64,000 nucleotides of DNA. It comes from Mucilaginibacter sp. (GTDB lineage Bacteria; Bacteroidota; Bacteroidia; Sphingobacteriales; Sphingobacteriaceae). Every line of letters starts with the position of its first letter. The stretch's first letter is position 1. The notes beneath the pieces are model-generated. The model had not been told where the DNA came from. It did not search any database and saw only the letters and a program-made list of their open reading frames with translations. Of this stretch, positions 24,402 through 32,697 are shown piece after piece. Location: contig JAQBOM010000012.1 of NCBI GenBank assembly GCA_028288025.1, forward strand, positions 88,794-152,793, written 5' to 3'. Position numbers and translations under genes: made by a program.

Positions 24402-25577
24402 ATGAAAAAGAAATCGAACAATAAACCAACTGCATGGGGGATTTGGGTTGCCAGGATTTTGGTTGGGCTGCTTTTTATATTTTCAGGCCTCATTAAAGCC
24501 AACGATCCACTAGGGTTTTCGTATAAGCTTGAGGAATATTTCGAAGTTTTCCATATCACTTTTCTGAATGATTTTGCGCTCAGTATCGCCATCCTGTTAT
24601 GCGCGCTCGAAATGATACTGGGCTTTGCCTTGCTGATCGGCGTCAGGGCAATATCGGTAGCGTGGGGTTTATTGCTGCTTATTGTTTTCTTCGCCTTCCT
24701 GACTTTTTATTCGGCCTATTTTAAAGTGGTGCAAACCTGCGGCTGTTTTGGCGATGCCATACCGCTTACGCCGTGGCAGTCATTCAGCAAGGATTTGGTT
24801 TTGCTGCTGCTGATACTGGTGCTGTTTTTTAATCGCAAAAATATCAAACCGCTTTACACCGCTAAAACTGGCGACAGGCTTCTGCTGGTTGCCGTGATCG
24901 CCTCATTAGGGTTCGGGGTTTATACCTATAACTTTTCGCCTGTGATTGATTTTCTACCATATAAAGTCGGTGCTAATATTCCAGATGAAATGAAAACGCC
25001 GCCGGGGGCACAGCCGGATGAATTTGAGCTGACCTATCATCTCAAAAACAAAAAAACCGGCGCGACAAAGGTGATGACCAATACCGAATACCTCAAAAGT
25101 AATATCTGGAAAGATAACAACTGGGAAGTAGTTGGAAACCCGGAAAGCCGCCTGGTTAAGCAGGGCTTTACACCCAAAATACGCGACCTGAGCATACAGG
25201 ATGCACAGAAAAACGACTACACGAAGGAATTGCTTTCCAATCCGTATTACATCATGGTTATCGTAGCTTACGACCTGAACAAAACGGATGAAGATGCCAT
25301 TAACCGCCTCAATGCGACGGCAATCAACCTGCAGCAGAATTTTAATATACGTACCATACTGCTCACCTCAAGCCCGGCAAGAGATGCCGAGGCTTTCAGC
25401 AAACAACATCACCTGATAAGCGACATATTTTATGCCGACGGCGTGCCGTTAAAAACAATGGTTAGGGCCAGCCCCGGTATATTGCTGATCAAAAACGGAA
25501 CGGTGATCAATAAATGGCATTATCATTCCATCCCGAAATATGATGAACTGGTAAAACAATATTTTCAGCACCAATAA
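24402..25577 (+). CDS. DoxX-type membrane protein (BT_3928-like)
   Basis: This encodes a 391-residue inner-membrane protein. Four to five membrane segments in the first 190 residues form a DoxX-like domain (ARILVGLLFIFSGLIKANDP, FALSIAILLCALEMILGFALL), with a CGCFGD motif between helices; the rest is a soluble, thioredoxin-like domain without an obvious CxxC. The family is widespread next to folP and tpi in Bacteroidota. Role unknown, possibly redox or quinone related. A TTG six bases upstream is possible; ATG at 24402 is preferred. The stop codon overlaps the permease start (TAATG). Confidence 0.87.
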   Translation: MKKKSNNKPTAWGIWVARILVGLLFIFSGLIKANDPLGFSYKLEEYFEVFHITFLNDFALSIAILLCALEMILGFALLIGVRAISVAWGLLLLIVFFAFLTFYSAYFKVVQTCGCFGDAIPLTPWQSFSKDLVLLLLILVLFFNRKNIKPLYTAKTGDRLLLVAVIASLGFGVYTYNFSPVIDFLPYKVGANIPDEMKTPPGAQPDEFELTYHLKNKKTGATKVMTNTEYLKSNIWKDNNWEVVGNPESRLVKQGFTPKIRDLSIQDAQKNDYTKELLSNPYYIMVIVAYDLNKTDEDAINRLNATAINLQQNFNIRTILLTSSPARDAEAFSKQHHLISDIFYADGVPLKTMVRASPGILLIKNGTVINKWHYHSIPKYDELVKQYFQHQ

Positions 25578-26635
25578 TGGCCGGTTACCTCATTCGAAAA
25601 CTGGTATACGGGCTGGCAGTGATGCTGGGCATCGTGGTAGTAGTGTTTTTCCTGTTCAACATTTTGCCGGTCGACCCGGCGCGGATGACACAAGGCCAGC
25701 GGGCCGACGTGCAATCGCTGCAGGCTATACGAAAGGAATTTGGTTTGGATAAACCCGTACCTGTGCAGTTTGCATATTATATAAACGACCTGTCACCTGT
25801 AGGTATCCACGCCAATTCCACCGCCGAGCAGCAGCGGTATCATTATCTTAAGTTATTTCCCATTACCGGGACTAATGTTGTGGCGCTAAAATGGCCCTAC
25901 CTGCGCCGCTCGTATCAAACCCATAAAGAAGTAGCCAAATTGCTGTTAGAAGTGATACCAAATACGCTTGTGCTGGCAACAACCGCTATGATATTCGCTA
26001 TTCTCATCGGTGTGTTTTTAGGCATTCAATGCGCGGTGCACCAAAATACATGGCGCGATAAGCTGTTTATTGGCTTTTCAACCCTAGGTGTATCGGCACC
26101 TTCATTTTTTGCTGGTATCATCATCGCCTGGATATTTGGCTTTGAGCTGAGCAGGTATACCGGCTTAAATATGTCGGGAAGTTTATATAGCTACGACCCA
26201 TTTAAAGGTGAAGTGATTACCTGGCGTAATTTAATATTGCCGATGGTTACACTGGCATTGCGCCCGCTGGCTATTATTGTTCAGCTTACGCGGAACGCCA
26301 TGCTTGATGTTTTGGGCCAAGACTATATCCGAACCGCCAGGGCAAAAGGGTTGGGTAACCGGACGATACTTTACCGGCACGCGTTAAAAAATGCCATGAA
26401 CCCGGTGATTACAGCCATTGCCAACTGGTTTGCTTCACTGCTGGCGGGCTCATTCTTTGTTGAGTATGTATTTGGTTACAATGGCTTGGGCAAAACCACG
26501 GTGGATGCGCTCGAAATGTCGGATTTCCCGGTAGTAATGGGCTCTATCCTGTTTATCGCCTTTATTTTTGTGGTGATCAACATATTGGTGGATATTATTT
26601 ATGTTTGGGTGGACCCGAGGGTGAAGCTGTATTAA
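25577..26635 (+). CDS. DppB-like ABC transporter permease
   Basis: This encodes a 352-residue inner-membrane permease of the dipeptide/oligopeptide importer family. The N-terminal LIRKLVYGLAVMLGIVVVVFFLFNILPVDP and TQGQRADVQSLQAIRKEFGLDKP are DppB hallmarks; about six membrane segments follow and the coupling (EAA) loop is YIRTARAKGLGNRTILYRHALKN. No ATPase, second permease or binding-protein gene is nearby, so its partners are elsewhere. It overlaps the DoxX gene by 1 bp and precedes aroK in the same direction. Confidence 0.92.
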   Translation: MAGYLIRKLVYGLAVMLGIVVVVFFLFNILPVDPARMTQGQRADVQSLQAIRKEFGLDKPVPVQFAYYINDLSPVGIHANSTAEQQRYHYLKLFPITGTNVVALKWPYLRRSYQTHKEVAKLLLEVIPNTLVLATTAMIFAILIGVFLGIQCAVHQNTWRDKLFIGFSTLGVSAPSFFAGIIIAWIFGFELSRYTGLNMSGSLYSYDPFKGEVITWRNLILPMVTLALRPLAIIVQLTRNAMLDVLGQDYIRTARAKGLGNRTILYRHALKNAMNPVITAIANWFASLLAGSFFVEYVFGYNGLGKTTVDALEMSDFPVVMGSILFIAFIFVVINILVDIIYVWVDPRVKLY

Positions 26636-26663
26636 AGTCCATAGTCGATGGTCAATAGTCCAT
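26636..26663. repeat. Heptad tandem array (AGTCNAT)
   Basis: Four perfect-phase 7-bp units, AGTCCAT, AGTCGAT, GGTCAAT, AGTCCAT, begin directly after the permease stop codon (26633-26635). The AGTC core is the same as in the array inside pheS (34779-34813). Confidence 0.9.
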
Positions 26664-26687
26664 GGGAGGATTCGTAGAAGTTTAATA

Positions 26688-27242
26688 ATGAGTGAAAGTA
26701 AAATAGCTGGAGAGCATTCAAAAGTCGGCGCTGATGGCTTAGGCCTTATTTTTTTAATCGGGTTTATGGGCTCGGGCAAAACTACACTGGGCCGTAAGCT
26801 GGCACACCGGCTGGATTACGAATTTATTGACCTCGACCATATCCTGGAAGCGCAGGCGGGCATGACCATAGCAGAATACTTTACTCAATTTGGTGAAGAT
26901 GCTTTCCGCAAACTGGAGTCGCAAGTGTTGAAACAAACGCCCTATCCCGCGAATGCTGTAATTTCAACCGGCGGCGGGCTGCCTTGCTTTTTTGATAATA
27001 TGGAATGGATGAACGCGTATGGAAAAACAGTTTATATCAAACTATCTCCAAAAACGTTAGCCACCAGGCTGCAAAATGAAAAAGATAAACGGCCGGTATT
27101 GCGAGAACACAGGGGCGACGACCTGGTTGCCTTTATTGCCGGGAAATTGGAAGAACGGGATAAATTTTATAATCGTGCGGCTGTTATAACCGAAGGCTTA
27201 AGTTTGACAGCCGAGAAGTTGGAACGGATATTATGGCATTAA
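26688..27242 (+). CDS. aroK: Shikimate kinase
   Basis: This encodes a 184-residue P-loop kinase that phosphorylates shikimate at the 3-position in aromatic amino acid biosynthesis. Walker A is GFMGSGKTT (Lys31), the shikimate-binding DLDHILE contains Asp48/Asp50, FRKLESQVL carries the conserved Arg, STGGGLPC is the GGG loop, and RPVL belongs to the lid. About 20 extra N-terminal residues compared with E. coli AroK, but no better start was found. Third gene of the DoxX/permease/aroK run, 52 bp after the permease. Confidence 0.95.
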   Translation: MSESKIAGEHSKVGADGLGLIFLIGFMGSGKTTLGRKLAHRLDYEFIDLDHILEAQAGMTIAEYFTQFGEDAFRKLESQVLKQTPYPANAVISTGGGLPCFFDNMEWMNAYGKTVYIKLSPKTLATRLQNEKDKRPVLREHRGDDLVAFIAGKLEERDKFYNRAAVITEGLSLTAEKLERILWH

Positions 27243-27260
27243 TAAGTTTGTTATTGCTGT

Positions 27261-27367
27261 GAGGAGGAACAGCCTGTCCCGAATTTACTTCGGGAACGAA
27301 GCAATCGCGAATTTTGCATTACCACCCTATATAGTATGCGATTGCCGCGCTATCATTCGCAATGACA
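27261..27367. repeat. Rearranged GCAATGACA inverted repeat with a nested palindrome
   Basis: The left arm GAGGAGGAAC...ACGAAGCAATCGCGAA (27261-27270 and 27296-27311) is split by 25 bases carrying TCCCGAA tttac TTCGGGA (27277-27295), a separate palindrome. The right arm 27338-27367 ends TTCGCAATGACA and matches the solo arm at 109-138. Comparison with the intact copy at 50456-50544 shows the inserted part. It lies between convergent genes. Confidence 0.7.
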
Positions 27368-27383
27368 ATTTGGTAAGATATCT

Positions 27384-27893
27384 CTATCTTAAATAAACCG
27401 CATCCTCTTCACCGGCTTCACCTAAAATCACTTCCACATGCTCTTTTAGAACGGTAGAGAGTGCTATCCCGGCATAGTCCGTTGTCATCGGGAACCTTTT
27501 GTGGTTGCGGTCAACCAGTACCGCGGTGCGCAGTTTTTTTAACGGAACGTCCCTGAAAACTCCGAAACCATAAGCCAGTGTTTTGCCGCTGTTTAATACA
27601 TCGTCAACTAAAATAACCACCTTATTGCTGCAGTCCTGCAGATCAAAATCGATACGTGCCTTTAAACTGCTGCTTTGCTTTTCAATTTCGATGCCTATCA
27701 GCCTGCTTTTAAATGGCGCTATCTCATCCAGCACGGCTTTTATCCTTTTGGCGATCTTGTCGCCGCTGGGTAAAATGCCGGCTATGAAAATCTCTTCCTC
27801 ATCAAAATTATCCTCTAATATTTGATAAGCAATGCGGTTGATCTTTTGCCGGATTTGTTGTTGGTTTAAGATATGGACGTATTTATCTTGCAT
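27384..27893 (-). CDS. PRTase-family phosphoribosyltransferase (PyrR-like)
   Basis: This encodes a 169-residue type I phosphoribosyltransferase. The PRPP-binding loop is VVILVDDVLNSGKTLAYG (about residues 92-109), with flexible-loop and hood residues around IFIAGILPSGDKIAKRI and VDRNHKRFPM. The architecture is close to PyrR, the bifunctional uracil phosphoribosyltransferase/attenuation protein, but no pyr operon is near and regulation by RNA binding cannot be inferred. Nucleobase specificity unknown. It appears monocistronic. Confidence 0.85.
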   Translation of the reverse strand: MQDKYVHILNQQQIRQKINRIAYQILEDNFDEEEIFIAGILPSGDKIAKRIKAVLDEIAPFKSRLIGIEIEKQSSSLKARIDFDLQDCSNKVVILVDDVLNSGKTLAYGFGVFRDVPLKKLRTAVLVDRNHKRFPMTTDYAGIALSTVLKEHVEVILGEAGEEDAVYLR

Positions 27894-28029
27894 TATTTTG
27901 TTGAAATGTTGTAAAGCTAAAACGTTTGAATGTTAATTGATCATCGCCTTAAAGTCATCGTAAAGATAGCAACTTTACGACATTCCAACTTTACAACGTT
28001 CCGACAACAATACAACATTAAAACAATTA
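27894..28029. repeat. Spacer with 8-bp tandem repeats (CRACNTTM)
   Basis: Units CAACTTTA (27970-27977), CGACATTC (27978-27985), CAACTTTA (27986-27993) and CAACGTTC (27994-28001) are in strict 8-bp phase, with a further degenerate unit to 28009. The opposite end of the spacer (27899-27915) holds inverted copies (GTTGAAATGTTGTAAAG). No gene was found. Confidence 0.8.
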
Positions 28030-28425
28030 TCACTTCACATACGGATAATAAACAAAGTTGGCCCCTTCGGGTACTACCACAAACACGCACATAAAGTCGT
28101 GGGGGTTTTTGTAAGATTGGATAAATCGCTCCTTTAGTATTTCCTTAATGACGCCCTTTTCAATAAACTCCTCCAGGGTTGAGGCGTGAATGCTCCATTC
28201 GGTATGCAGGTCGTGCCGGTCGAGAATCAACTCACCTAATTTTAAATCGTGTTGGTGCGCTATAAAAATAGGATAGCTGGAAAGCCCTTCGACCATAATC
28301 TCAACCGCAACCTCGCGGATCGATTCATTAAAAAGTTTCAGGTCCGATTCGAGGCTAACCAACGGGCTTTCCTGTTTAGGCGTTTCGCTATTTTTATCCT
28401 CGTTTAACAATTCTTCCGGTTCCAT
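28030..28425 (-). CDS. Conserved hypothetical protein
   Basis: This encodes a 131-residue soluble acidic protein. The N-terminal 30 residues are Glu/Asp/Ser-rich and probably disordered, followed by a compact alpha/beta region with FNESIREVAVEIMVEGLSSYPIFIAHQ and a C-terminal beta segment (DFMCVFVVVPEGANFVYYPY). I recognise it as a Bacteroidota-specific conserved protein, function unknown. The start at 28425 gives MEPEELLNE; an ATG 24 bases upstream is possible but adds a hydrophobic stretch. The spacer upstream holds a strong hairpin. Confidence 0.65.
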   Translation of the reverse strand: MEPEELLNEDKNSETPKQESPLVSLESDLKLFNESIREVAVEIMVEGLSSYPIFIAHQHDLKLGELILDRHDLHTEWSIHASTLEEFIEKGVIKEILKERFIQSYKNPHDFMCVFVVVPEGANFVYYPYVK

Positions 28426-28444
28426 AATAATTCTAATAATAAAA

Positions 28445-28536
28445 GTCATGCTGAACTTGTTTCAGCACCCCACATGCAAGTTCTCCGCCAAGCAAGCGGC
28501 TTGTCCTGTGAGGTGCTGAAACAAGTTCAGCATGAC
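28445..28536. repeat. GCTGAACTTGTTTCAGC inverted-repeat element
   Basis: Perfect 25-bp arms at 28445-28469 (GTCATGCTGAACTTGTTTCA...) and 28512-28536 flank a 42-bp loop containing an inner hairpin (CCGC...GCGG). It lies between rlmD and the downstream hypothetical gene, both on the minus strand. It is a second repeat family, distinct from the GCAATGAC elements. Confidence 0.85.
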
Positions 28537-28545
28537 ATGGTTTTT

Positions 28546-29952
28546 TTAACTCCTCAAAATCAGCAACACTACATTCTCCACATGCTGTGTATGCGGAAAC
28601 ATGTCAACCGGCTGAATTTTAACCGTATCATATTTTTCTTTCAGCACCAGCAGGTCGCGGGCCTGTGTGGCTGCATTGCAGCTTACGTACACAATTTTCG
28701 CGGCTTCAATTTCCATCAACCGCGCAACCACATCCGGGTGCATCCCTGCCCGTGGCGGATCGGTAATGATCACGTCGGGTTTGCCATGTTCTGCCACAAA
28801 CTCGGGGCCTAACACATCTTTCATATCGCCCGCGTAAAATTTTGTGTTAGCGATATTATTAATGGCGGAATTGACTTTTGCATCCTCAATGGCCGTCGGC
28901 ACATATTCAATGCCAACCACCTCGCGCACATGGCCGGCGATAAAATTTGCAATCGTCCCCGCGCCGGTATACAAATCGTAAACCAGTTCATCACCCTTAA
29001 GATCAGCAAAGTCGCGGGCTATTTCGTATAGGTGCAACGCCTGTATCGAATTGGTCTGATAGAACGATTTCGGCCCGATGCGGAAACGTATGCCGTTCAT
29101 CTCCTCGTGGATGTATTCTGCGCCTTTATAAACCAGCACATCCTGGTCAAATATCGTATCGTTCTTTTTTTGATTGATGATATAAAGCAGCGAGGTTATT
29201 TCCGGAAACCGGATGTTTATAAAACTCATCAGCTTATTTACTTGTTCTTCATCGGCGTAAGCAAACACCACGATAACCATCACTTCGCCGGTCGATGAGG
29301 TGCGTACAACCAGGTTACGCAATGCGCCGGTATGTGCTTTAAGATCGTAAAAGCTGTAGCCATGTTCAAGTACAAACCCGCGTATTGTATTCCTTAACGA
29401 GTTTGACGGCTCTGATTGCAGCCAGCAATGCTGCACATCCAGTATCTTATCAAAACGGCCGGGAATATGGAAGCCCAGCGCGTTCATATTCAATTCTTCG
29501 TTCTCGCGGTTCTCACCGTCGTACAGCCAGCGCTTATTTGAAAAGGTATATTCGAGTTTATTGCGGTAATATTTATCGGCAGGGGAGGGCACTATCGACA
29601 GCATGCCGGTTACGTCAATTTTGGCGAGTCGGGTTAAAGCGTCGGCCACCGATTTTTGTTTGAATTTCAATTGCGCGGCGTAGGTCATGTGCTGCCATTT
29701 GCAGCCGCCGCAAGTGCCGAAATGCTGGCAAAAAGGCTCGGTACGATATTCTGATGGCTGTTTGAGTTCGACAATTTTACCTTCACCGAAATTCTTTTTA
29801 CTCCGGTAAACATGCACGTCGGCAACATCGCCGGGAACGGCCTTATCTACAAACAATACAAAATCATCGGCTTTGCCTACGCCTTTTCCCTCTTCGGCAA
29901 TATCTATAATGGTAACGTTCTCAAAAAATCTTTTCTTCGCAACTTGATTCAT
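28546..29952 (-). CDS. rlmD: 23S rRNA (uracil-5-)-methyltransferase RlmD
   Basis: This encodes a 468-residue SAM-dependent RNA methyltransferase. An N-terminal TRAM domain (about residues 5-62) precedes an iron-sulfur motif with Cys75, Cys81 and Cys84 (FCQHFGTCGGCKW). The methyltransferase core has YDLYTGAGTIANF for SAM, ITDPPRAGMHP and the catalytic Cys425 in YVSCNAATQARDL. This architecture fits RlmD (U1939) or RlmC-like paralogues; assignment to RlmD is by overall similarity. The start has a TAACTTTG box just upstream, suggesting a very short leader. Confidence 0.92.
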   Translation of the reverse strand: MNQVAKKRFFENVTIIDIAEEGKGVGKADDFVLFVDKAVPGDVADVHVYRSKKNFGEGKIVELKQPSEYRTEPFCQHFGTCGGCKWQHMTYAAQLKFKQKSVADALTRLAKIDVTGMLSIVPSPADKYYRNKLEYTFSNKRWLYDGENRENEELNMNALGFHIPGRFDKILDVQHCWLQSEPSNSLRNTIRGFVLEHGYSFYDLKAHTGALRNLVVRTSSTGEVMVIVVFAYADEEQVNKLMSFINIRFPEITSLLYIINQKKNDTIFDQDVLVYKGAEYIHEEMNGIRFRIGPKSFYQTNSIQALHLYEIARDFADLKGDELVYDLYTGAGTIANFIAGHVREVVGIEYVPTAIEDAKVNSAINNIANTKFYAGDMKDVLGPEFVAEHGKPDVIITDPPRAGMHPDVVARLMEIEAAKIVYVSCNAATQARDLLVLKEKYDTVKIQPVDMFPHTQHVENVVLLILRS

Positions 29953-29959
29953 CAGCCTG

Positions 29960-29967
29960 CAAAGTTA
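29960..29967 (-). promoter_or_regulatory. -7 box upstream of rlmD
   Basis: TAACTTTG on the minus strand matches the Bacteroidota -7 consensus and ends 8 bases before the start codon, so the transcript would be almost leaderless. No clear -33 element was found. Confidence 0.45.
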
Positions 29968-30146
29968 ACGGTATTTATTAAATGTTGAAGATGTTGTAAA
30001 GTTGGAATGTTGTAAGATTTGAAACGTTGAAGTATTCTGTCGGCATACCCAACCTATAGTCTGTGTCCTCACAGGCCCATTTAGCAGGCAAATGCTGCCA
30101 GTTGCTTGTGAAAACAAACACCGATGATACAGTTAAAAATAGCTGT

Positions 30147-30254
30147 TCAGATGAACATGTTTAACACAGATTGCCAAAAATCACTTGCCTCCAGTTCCTC
30201 CAGATCAAACTGCTCATCTATCAACTCAGAAAACTCAATTAGCTCCCGACTCAT
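30147..30254 (-). CDS. Possible small ORF (35 aa)
   Basis: An ATG-started ORF encoding an acidic 35-residue peptide, beginning MSRELIEFSELIDEQ and ending VLNMFI, lies in the long spacer between rlmD and creD. Composition is strongly acidic with a hydrophobic end. No ribosome binding site, promoter or neighbouring modification gene supports it. It may be chance. Confidence 0.25.
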   Translation of the reverse strand: MSRELIEFSELIDEQFDLEELEASDFWQSVLNMFI

Positions 30255-30330
30255 GTATAAATGCGTTTATTATTACAAATAAACAAATTAATATACCAAA
30301 AACCAAATCGGTATTATGAAATAAATATTA

Positions 30331-30366
30331 AAAAGTAAACGAAGGCATTTGCCTTCGTTTACTTTT
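30331..30366 (-). terminator. creD transcription terminator
   Basis: AAAAGTAAACGAAGGC and GCCTTCGTTTACTTTT are perfect reverse complements (16-bp stem, 4-base loop), immediately after the creD stop codon. On the minus strand the stem is followed by a short T-run, giving a typical rho-independent terminator. Confidence 0.9.
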
Positions 30367-30367
30367 T

Positions 30368-31711
30368 TTAGTGTTTGTCCCAATTGATTTTTTTCGAGAA
30401 ATACATTAGCACTGCCACTATAACAAACAGAGCGATACTGCCAATAATAAGCGCGAAGTCCTCTAACTGTATAATCACATAAATAAAGATATAAAACACT
30501 AATAAAATGACCCCGAAAAGCAAAGCTGCGGCGTTGTTTTTAAGTAATGAACTAATAAATGTGGTTATCAGTCCAACCGTTGCCGCCGAAGCAACAAGAT
30601 AGGCCAGGTTAAAACCAATTTGCTCCGAAAAGGATAGCAGCAACGAGTAATAGATGATCATTGCGGCCCCGATGAGCAGGTAGTTAAACACATGTATTTT
30701 TTGTTTCCGGATAACTTCTGTAAGAAAAAGCGAGATGAATGTAAGCATAATGATCAGCAACGAATACTTGCTTGTACGCATGGTTTTTTGGTACTGGTCA
30801 ACAGGCAGCCGTAATTTCACACCGAATGTCGCGTCTTGTTGCTTTTTAGCGTTGCTTATCATCGAATTGTCACCGGTCCATTGCTGGGGGAATGGCCTGT
30901 TATAATAGAGCATATGCCATTTGGCCGAAAACCCTTTATCGCTGACGCTTCGGGTCTCCGGTAAATACCGACCGTTAAAGCTCGGACTGGGCCAATTGCC
31001 TTTTAGTTCAACTTCGGTTGTTTTCCCTAAATGCAAAAAGTTAAGTTCCTCGCTGCCCTTCAGATCAAGAGTGTAATTAAAAACAGTTTTGCCGTTTTTT
31101 AGGGAAGAAAGATCAACAGCCGCTTGCAGACCATTACCAAATAGCGTGTCCCCGTTTGCCGTTGGCTCAGCCGTTGATATTTGTCCAGCTGCATTTACTA
31201 CCGGGTTGTTTTTTAAGCCTTTCAGGTCGGAGAGACTAAAGGTGACCCTTGCTTTGTTCAGGATAAGTTGATCAGGTGTCAGGTTGAGCGCGTTTAGATC
31301 GGCGCTTGCGAAACTTCCGGAAACTTTCACCATCGTGTTGTATACTACCACGTCAAATATTCCGCGATGGAGAATTTCGGTTGTTAGTTCAGCCTTTACA
31401 TGCAGGTCATCGGGCAATACATATAAATTTTCGATAACGTCCTTAACCTTTTCCTTTTGGTCGTCGCCAATGTATTTCACATGCTTTTGATAGGGGATGG
31501 TTAATACCGGCCCTGCAACCAATTGACTGCCCGACCACTTGTCAGATACATCTTTCATCATATTCTCCTGCCGAATGGCGCGTTCATTGATCAGGTTCTG
31601 CACCAATGAGGATGGGATCAGGAGTACCAGAATAAGTACCCCGATGAAAATTAATTTTGCGGTTACCGACTCCTTGAGCCAATACATAAAGCCATGTTGT
31701 TCTTCTGTCAT
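30368..31711 (-). CDS. creD: Cell envelope integrity protein CreD
   Basis: This encodes a 447-residue inner-membrane protein of the CreD family, linked to cell-envelope stress and beta-lactam responses in Gammaproteobacteria. One N-terminal membrane segment (LIFIGVLILVLLIPSSLV) is followed by a periplasmic region of about 270 residues and then about five or six membrane segments, ending in a short cytoplasmic tail. Characteristic residues are SDKWSGSQLVAGPVL near 60 and YYNRPFPQQWTGDNSMI. It lies downstream of a winged-helix regulator gene, and a palindrome just upstream of its start is shared with the promoter of the regulator operon. Confidence 0.93.
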   Translation of the reverse strand: MTEEQHGFMYWLKESVTAKLIFIGVLILVLLIPSSLVQNLINERAIRQENMMKDVSDKWSGSQLVAGPVLTIPYQKHVKYIGDDQKEKVKDVIENLYVLPDDLHVKAELTTEILHRGIFDVVVYNTMVKVSGSFASADLNALNLTPDQLILNKARVTFSLSDLKGLKNNPVVNAAGQISTAEPTANGDTLFGNGLQAAVDLSSLKNGKTVFNYTLDLKGSEELNFLHLGKTTEVELKGNWPSPSFNGRYLPETRSVSDKGFSAKWHMLYYNRPFPQQWTGDNSMISNAKKQQDATFGVKLRLPVDQYQKTMRTSKYSLLIIMLTFISLFLTEVIRKQKIHVFNYLLIGAAMIIYYSLLLSFSEQIGFNLAYLVASAATVGLITTFISSLLKNNAAALLFGVILLVFYIFIYVIIQLEDFALIIGSIALFVIVAVLMYFSKKINWDKH

Positions 31712-31727
31712 TTTGTTTGTTTAAAAG

Positions 31728-31746
31728 TACTTTGTATTTCAAAGTA
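31728..31746 (-). promoter_or_regulatory. Candidate operator for creD
   Basis: TACTTTG tattt CAAAGTA is a palindrome 16 bp upstream of the creD start codon. Together with its flank it differs at only 2 of 24 positions from the site at 32693-32716 upstream of the regulator operon. It lies where a -7 box would be, so binding there would block transcription. Confidence 0.65.
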
Positions 31747-31761
31747 TATAGATAAAAAAAT

Positions 31762-32067
31762 TTATTTTGTTTTCTGTTGTTTTATTAATTGCTCCAATGC
31801 ATCCAAATGATGTTTAAAGGCGATTTTCCCTTTTTCGGTAGCCTGGTAATTGGTATTTGGCTTTCGCCCGATAAATGATTTATGCACCATAATATATTCT
31901 TCTTTTTCGAGCGCTTTTAAGTGCGAGGCCAGGTTGCCGTCGGTAGTATCCAGCAATTCCTTTAACGAATTAAAATCGTACCGGTCGTTAACCATCAGCA
32001 CACTCATAACTTGCAGCCGCAGGCGGTTCTCAAAAGCCTTATCTAGTTTTTCAAACGGAACTTTCAC
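31762..32067 (-). CDS. Winged-helix transcriptional regulator
   Basis: This encodes a 101-residue DNA-binding protein of the winged-helix (HTH_34/ArsR-MarR-like) family. Helices around RLRQVMSVLMVNDRYDFNSLKELLDTTDGNLASHLKALEKEEYI (residues 18-58) form the helix-turn-helix, and the wing follows with IGRKPNTNYQATEKG. No effector domain. It overlaps the upstream membrane-protein gene by 4 bp and precedes creD. Shared palindromes in front of both transcription units point to it as their common regulator. Confidence 0.87.
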   Translation of the reverse strand: MKVPFEKLDKAFENRLRLQVMSVLMVNDRYDFNSLKELLDTTDGNLASHLKALEKEEYIMVHKSFIGRKPNTNYQATEKGKIAFKHHLDALEQLIKQQKTK

Positions 32068-32690
32068 TTATCGTATTTAAAGTACATGATACTGCCGTAA
32101 ATAATATGCAGTACACCAAAACCAAGCGCCCAAAATAACAATCCCAATCCGGGTATACAAGCCGCCGCCAGGCCCAAAACTATTTCAAGCAAGCCTAAAT
32201 ATTTAACATCTGAAAAAGTAAAATTACTTGCGCTGACCAATGACAAGCCGTAAAACAAAAGCATAGCCGGGATAATGAAAGTATCATAACCCTGGTATAG
32301 CAAAATGATGATGAATATACCGCCGGTAATCAACGGAATTGATGTATTAAACAAAAGGATCTTACTCGTTTTACCCCATATAGGCTGGCCTTTTTTCTTT
32401 GCTATCCTGCTGGACAATACCAGCGCGGTTAATATCGAAGCCATCAATACGATAAATGAGATAGCAAATAAGATCAATAATACGTTGGCTGCATTCGACC
32501 AAAACTCAAACAGCGGCATACGATGCGGGATTGGATTGTTTTGCATAAATAGGTAGGCTGCCGCCGCCCCAATGAGCGCATATACGCCTGCCAATATTCC
32601 CGATAGCCCGCTGAGGGATATAAATTTTGAAGAGCGTTCCATCAGGTTGCGAATGGAGGCCAGCTCATCACGGATTTCTTTTTCTTCCAC
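32064..32690 (-). CDS. Integral membrane protein of unknown function
   Basis: This encodes a 208-residue protein. A short cytoplasmic N-terminus (EEKEIRDELASIRNLMERSSKFISLSGLSG) precedes about six membrane segments. No catalytic motif is recognised. I recall the same arrangement, membrane protein then winged-helix regulator then CreD, in other Bacteroidota. It is likely a sensor or effector of the cluster, but that is inference from position. A palindromic operator lies 8 bp upstream of the start. Confidence 0.75.
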   Translation of the reverse strand: MEEKEIRDELASIRNLMERSSKFISLSGLSGILAGVYALIGAAAAYLFMQNNPIPHRMPLFEFWSNAANVLLILFAISFIVLMASILTALVLSSRIAKKKGQPIWGKTSKILLFNTSIPLITGGIFIIILLYQGYDTFIIPAMLLFYGLSLVSASNFTFSDVKYLGLLEIVLGLAAACIPGLGLLFWALGFGVLHIIYGSIMYFKYDK

Positions 32691-32697
32691 GTAAAAG

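Larger units (their letters stand above)
29953..30367. other. Intergenic region with repeats and a possible small ORF
   Basis: This 415-bp stretch between rlmD and creD contains GTTGAAG/GTTGTAAAG-type repeats near 29984-30035, a possible 35-codon ORF on the minus strand (30147-30254), and the creD terminator at 30331-30366. Otherwise nothing recognised. Confidence 0.5.
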
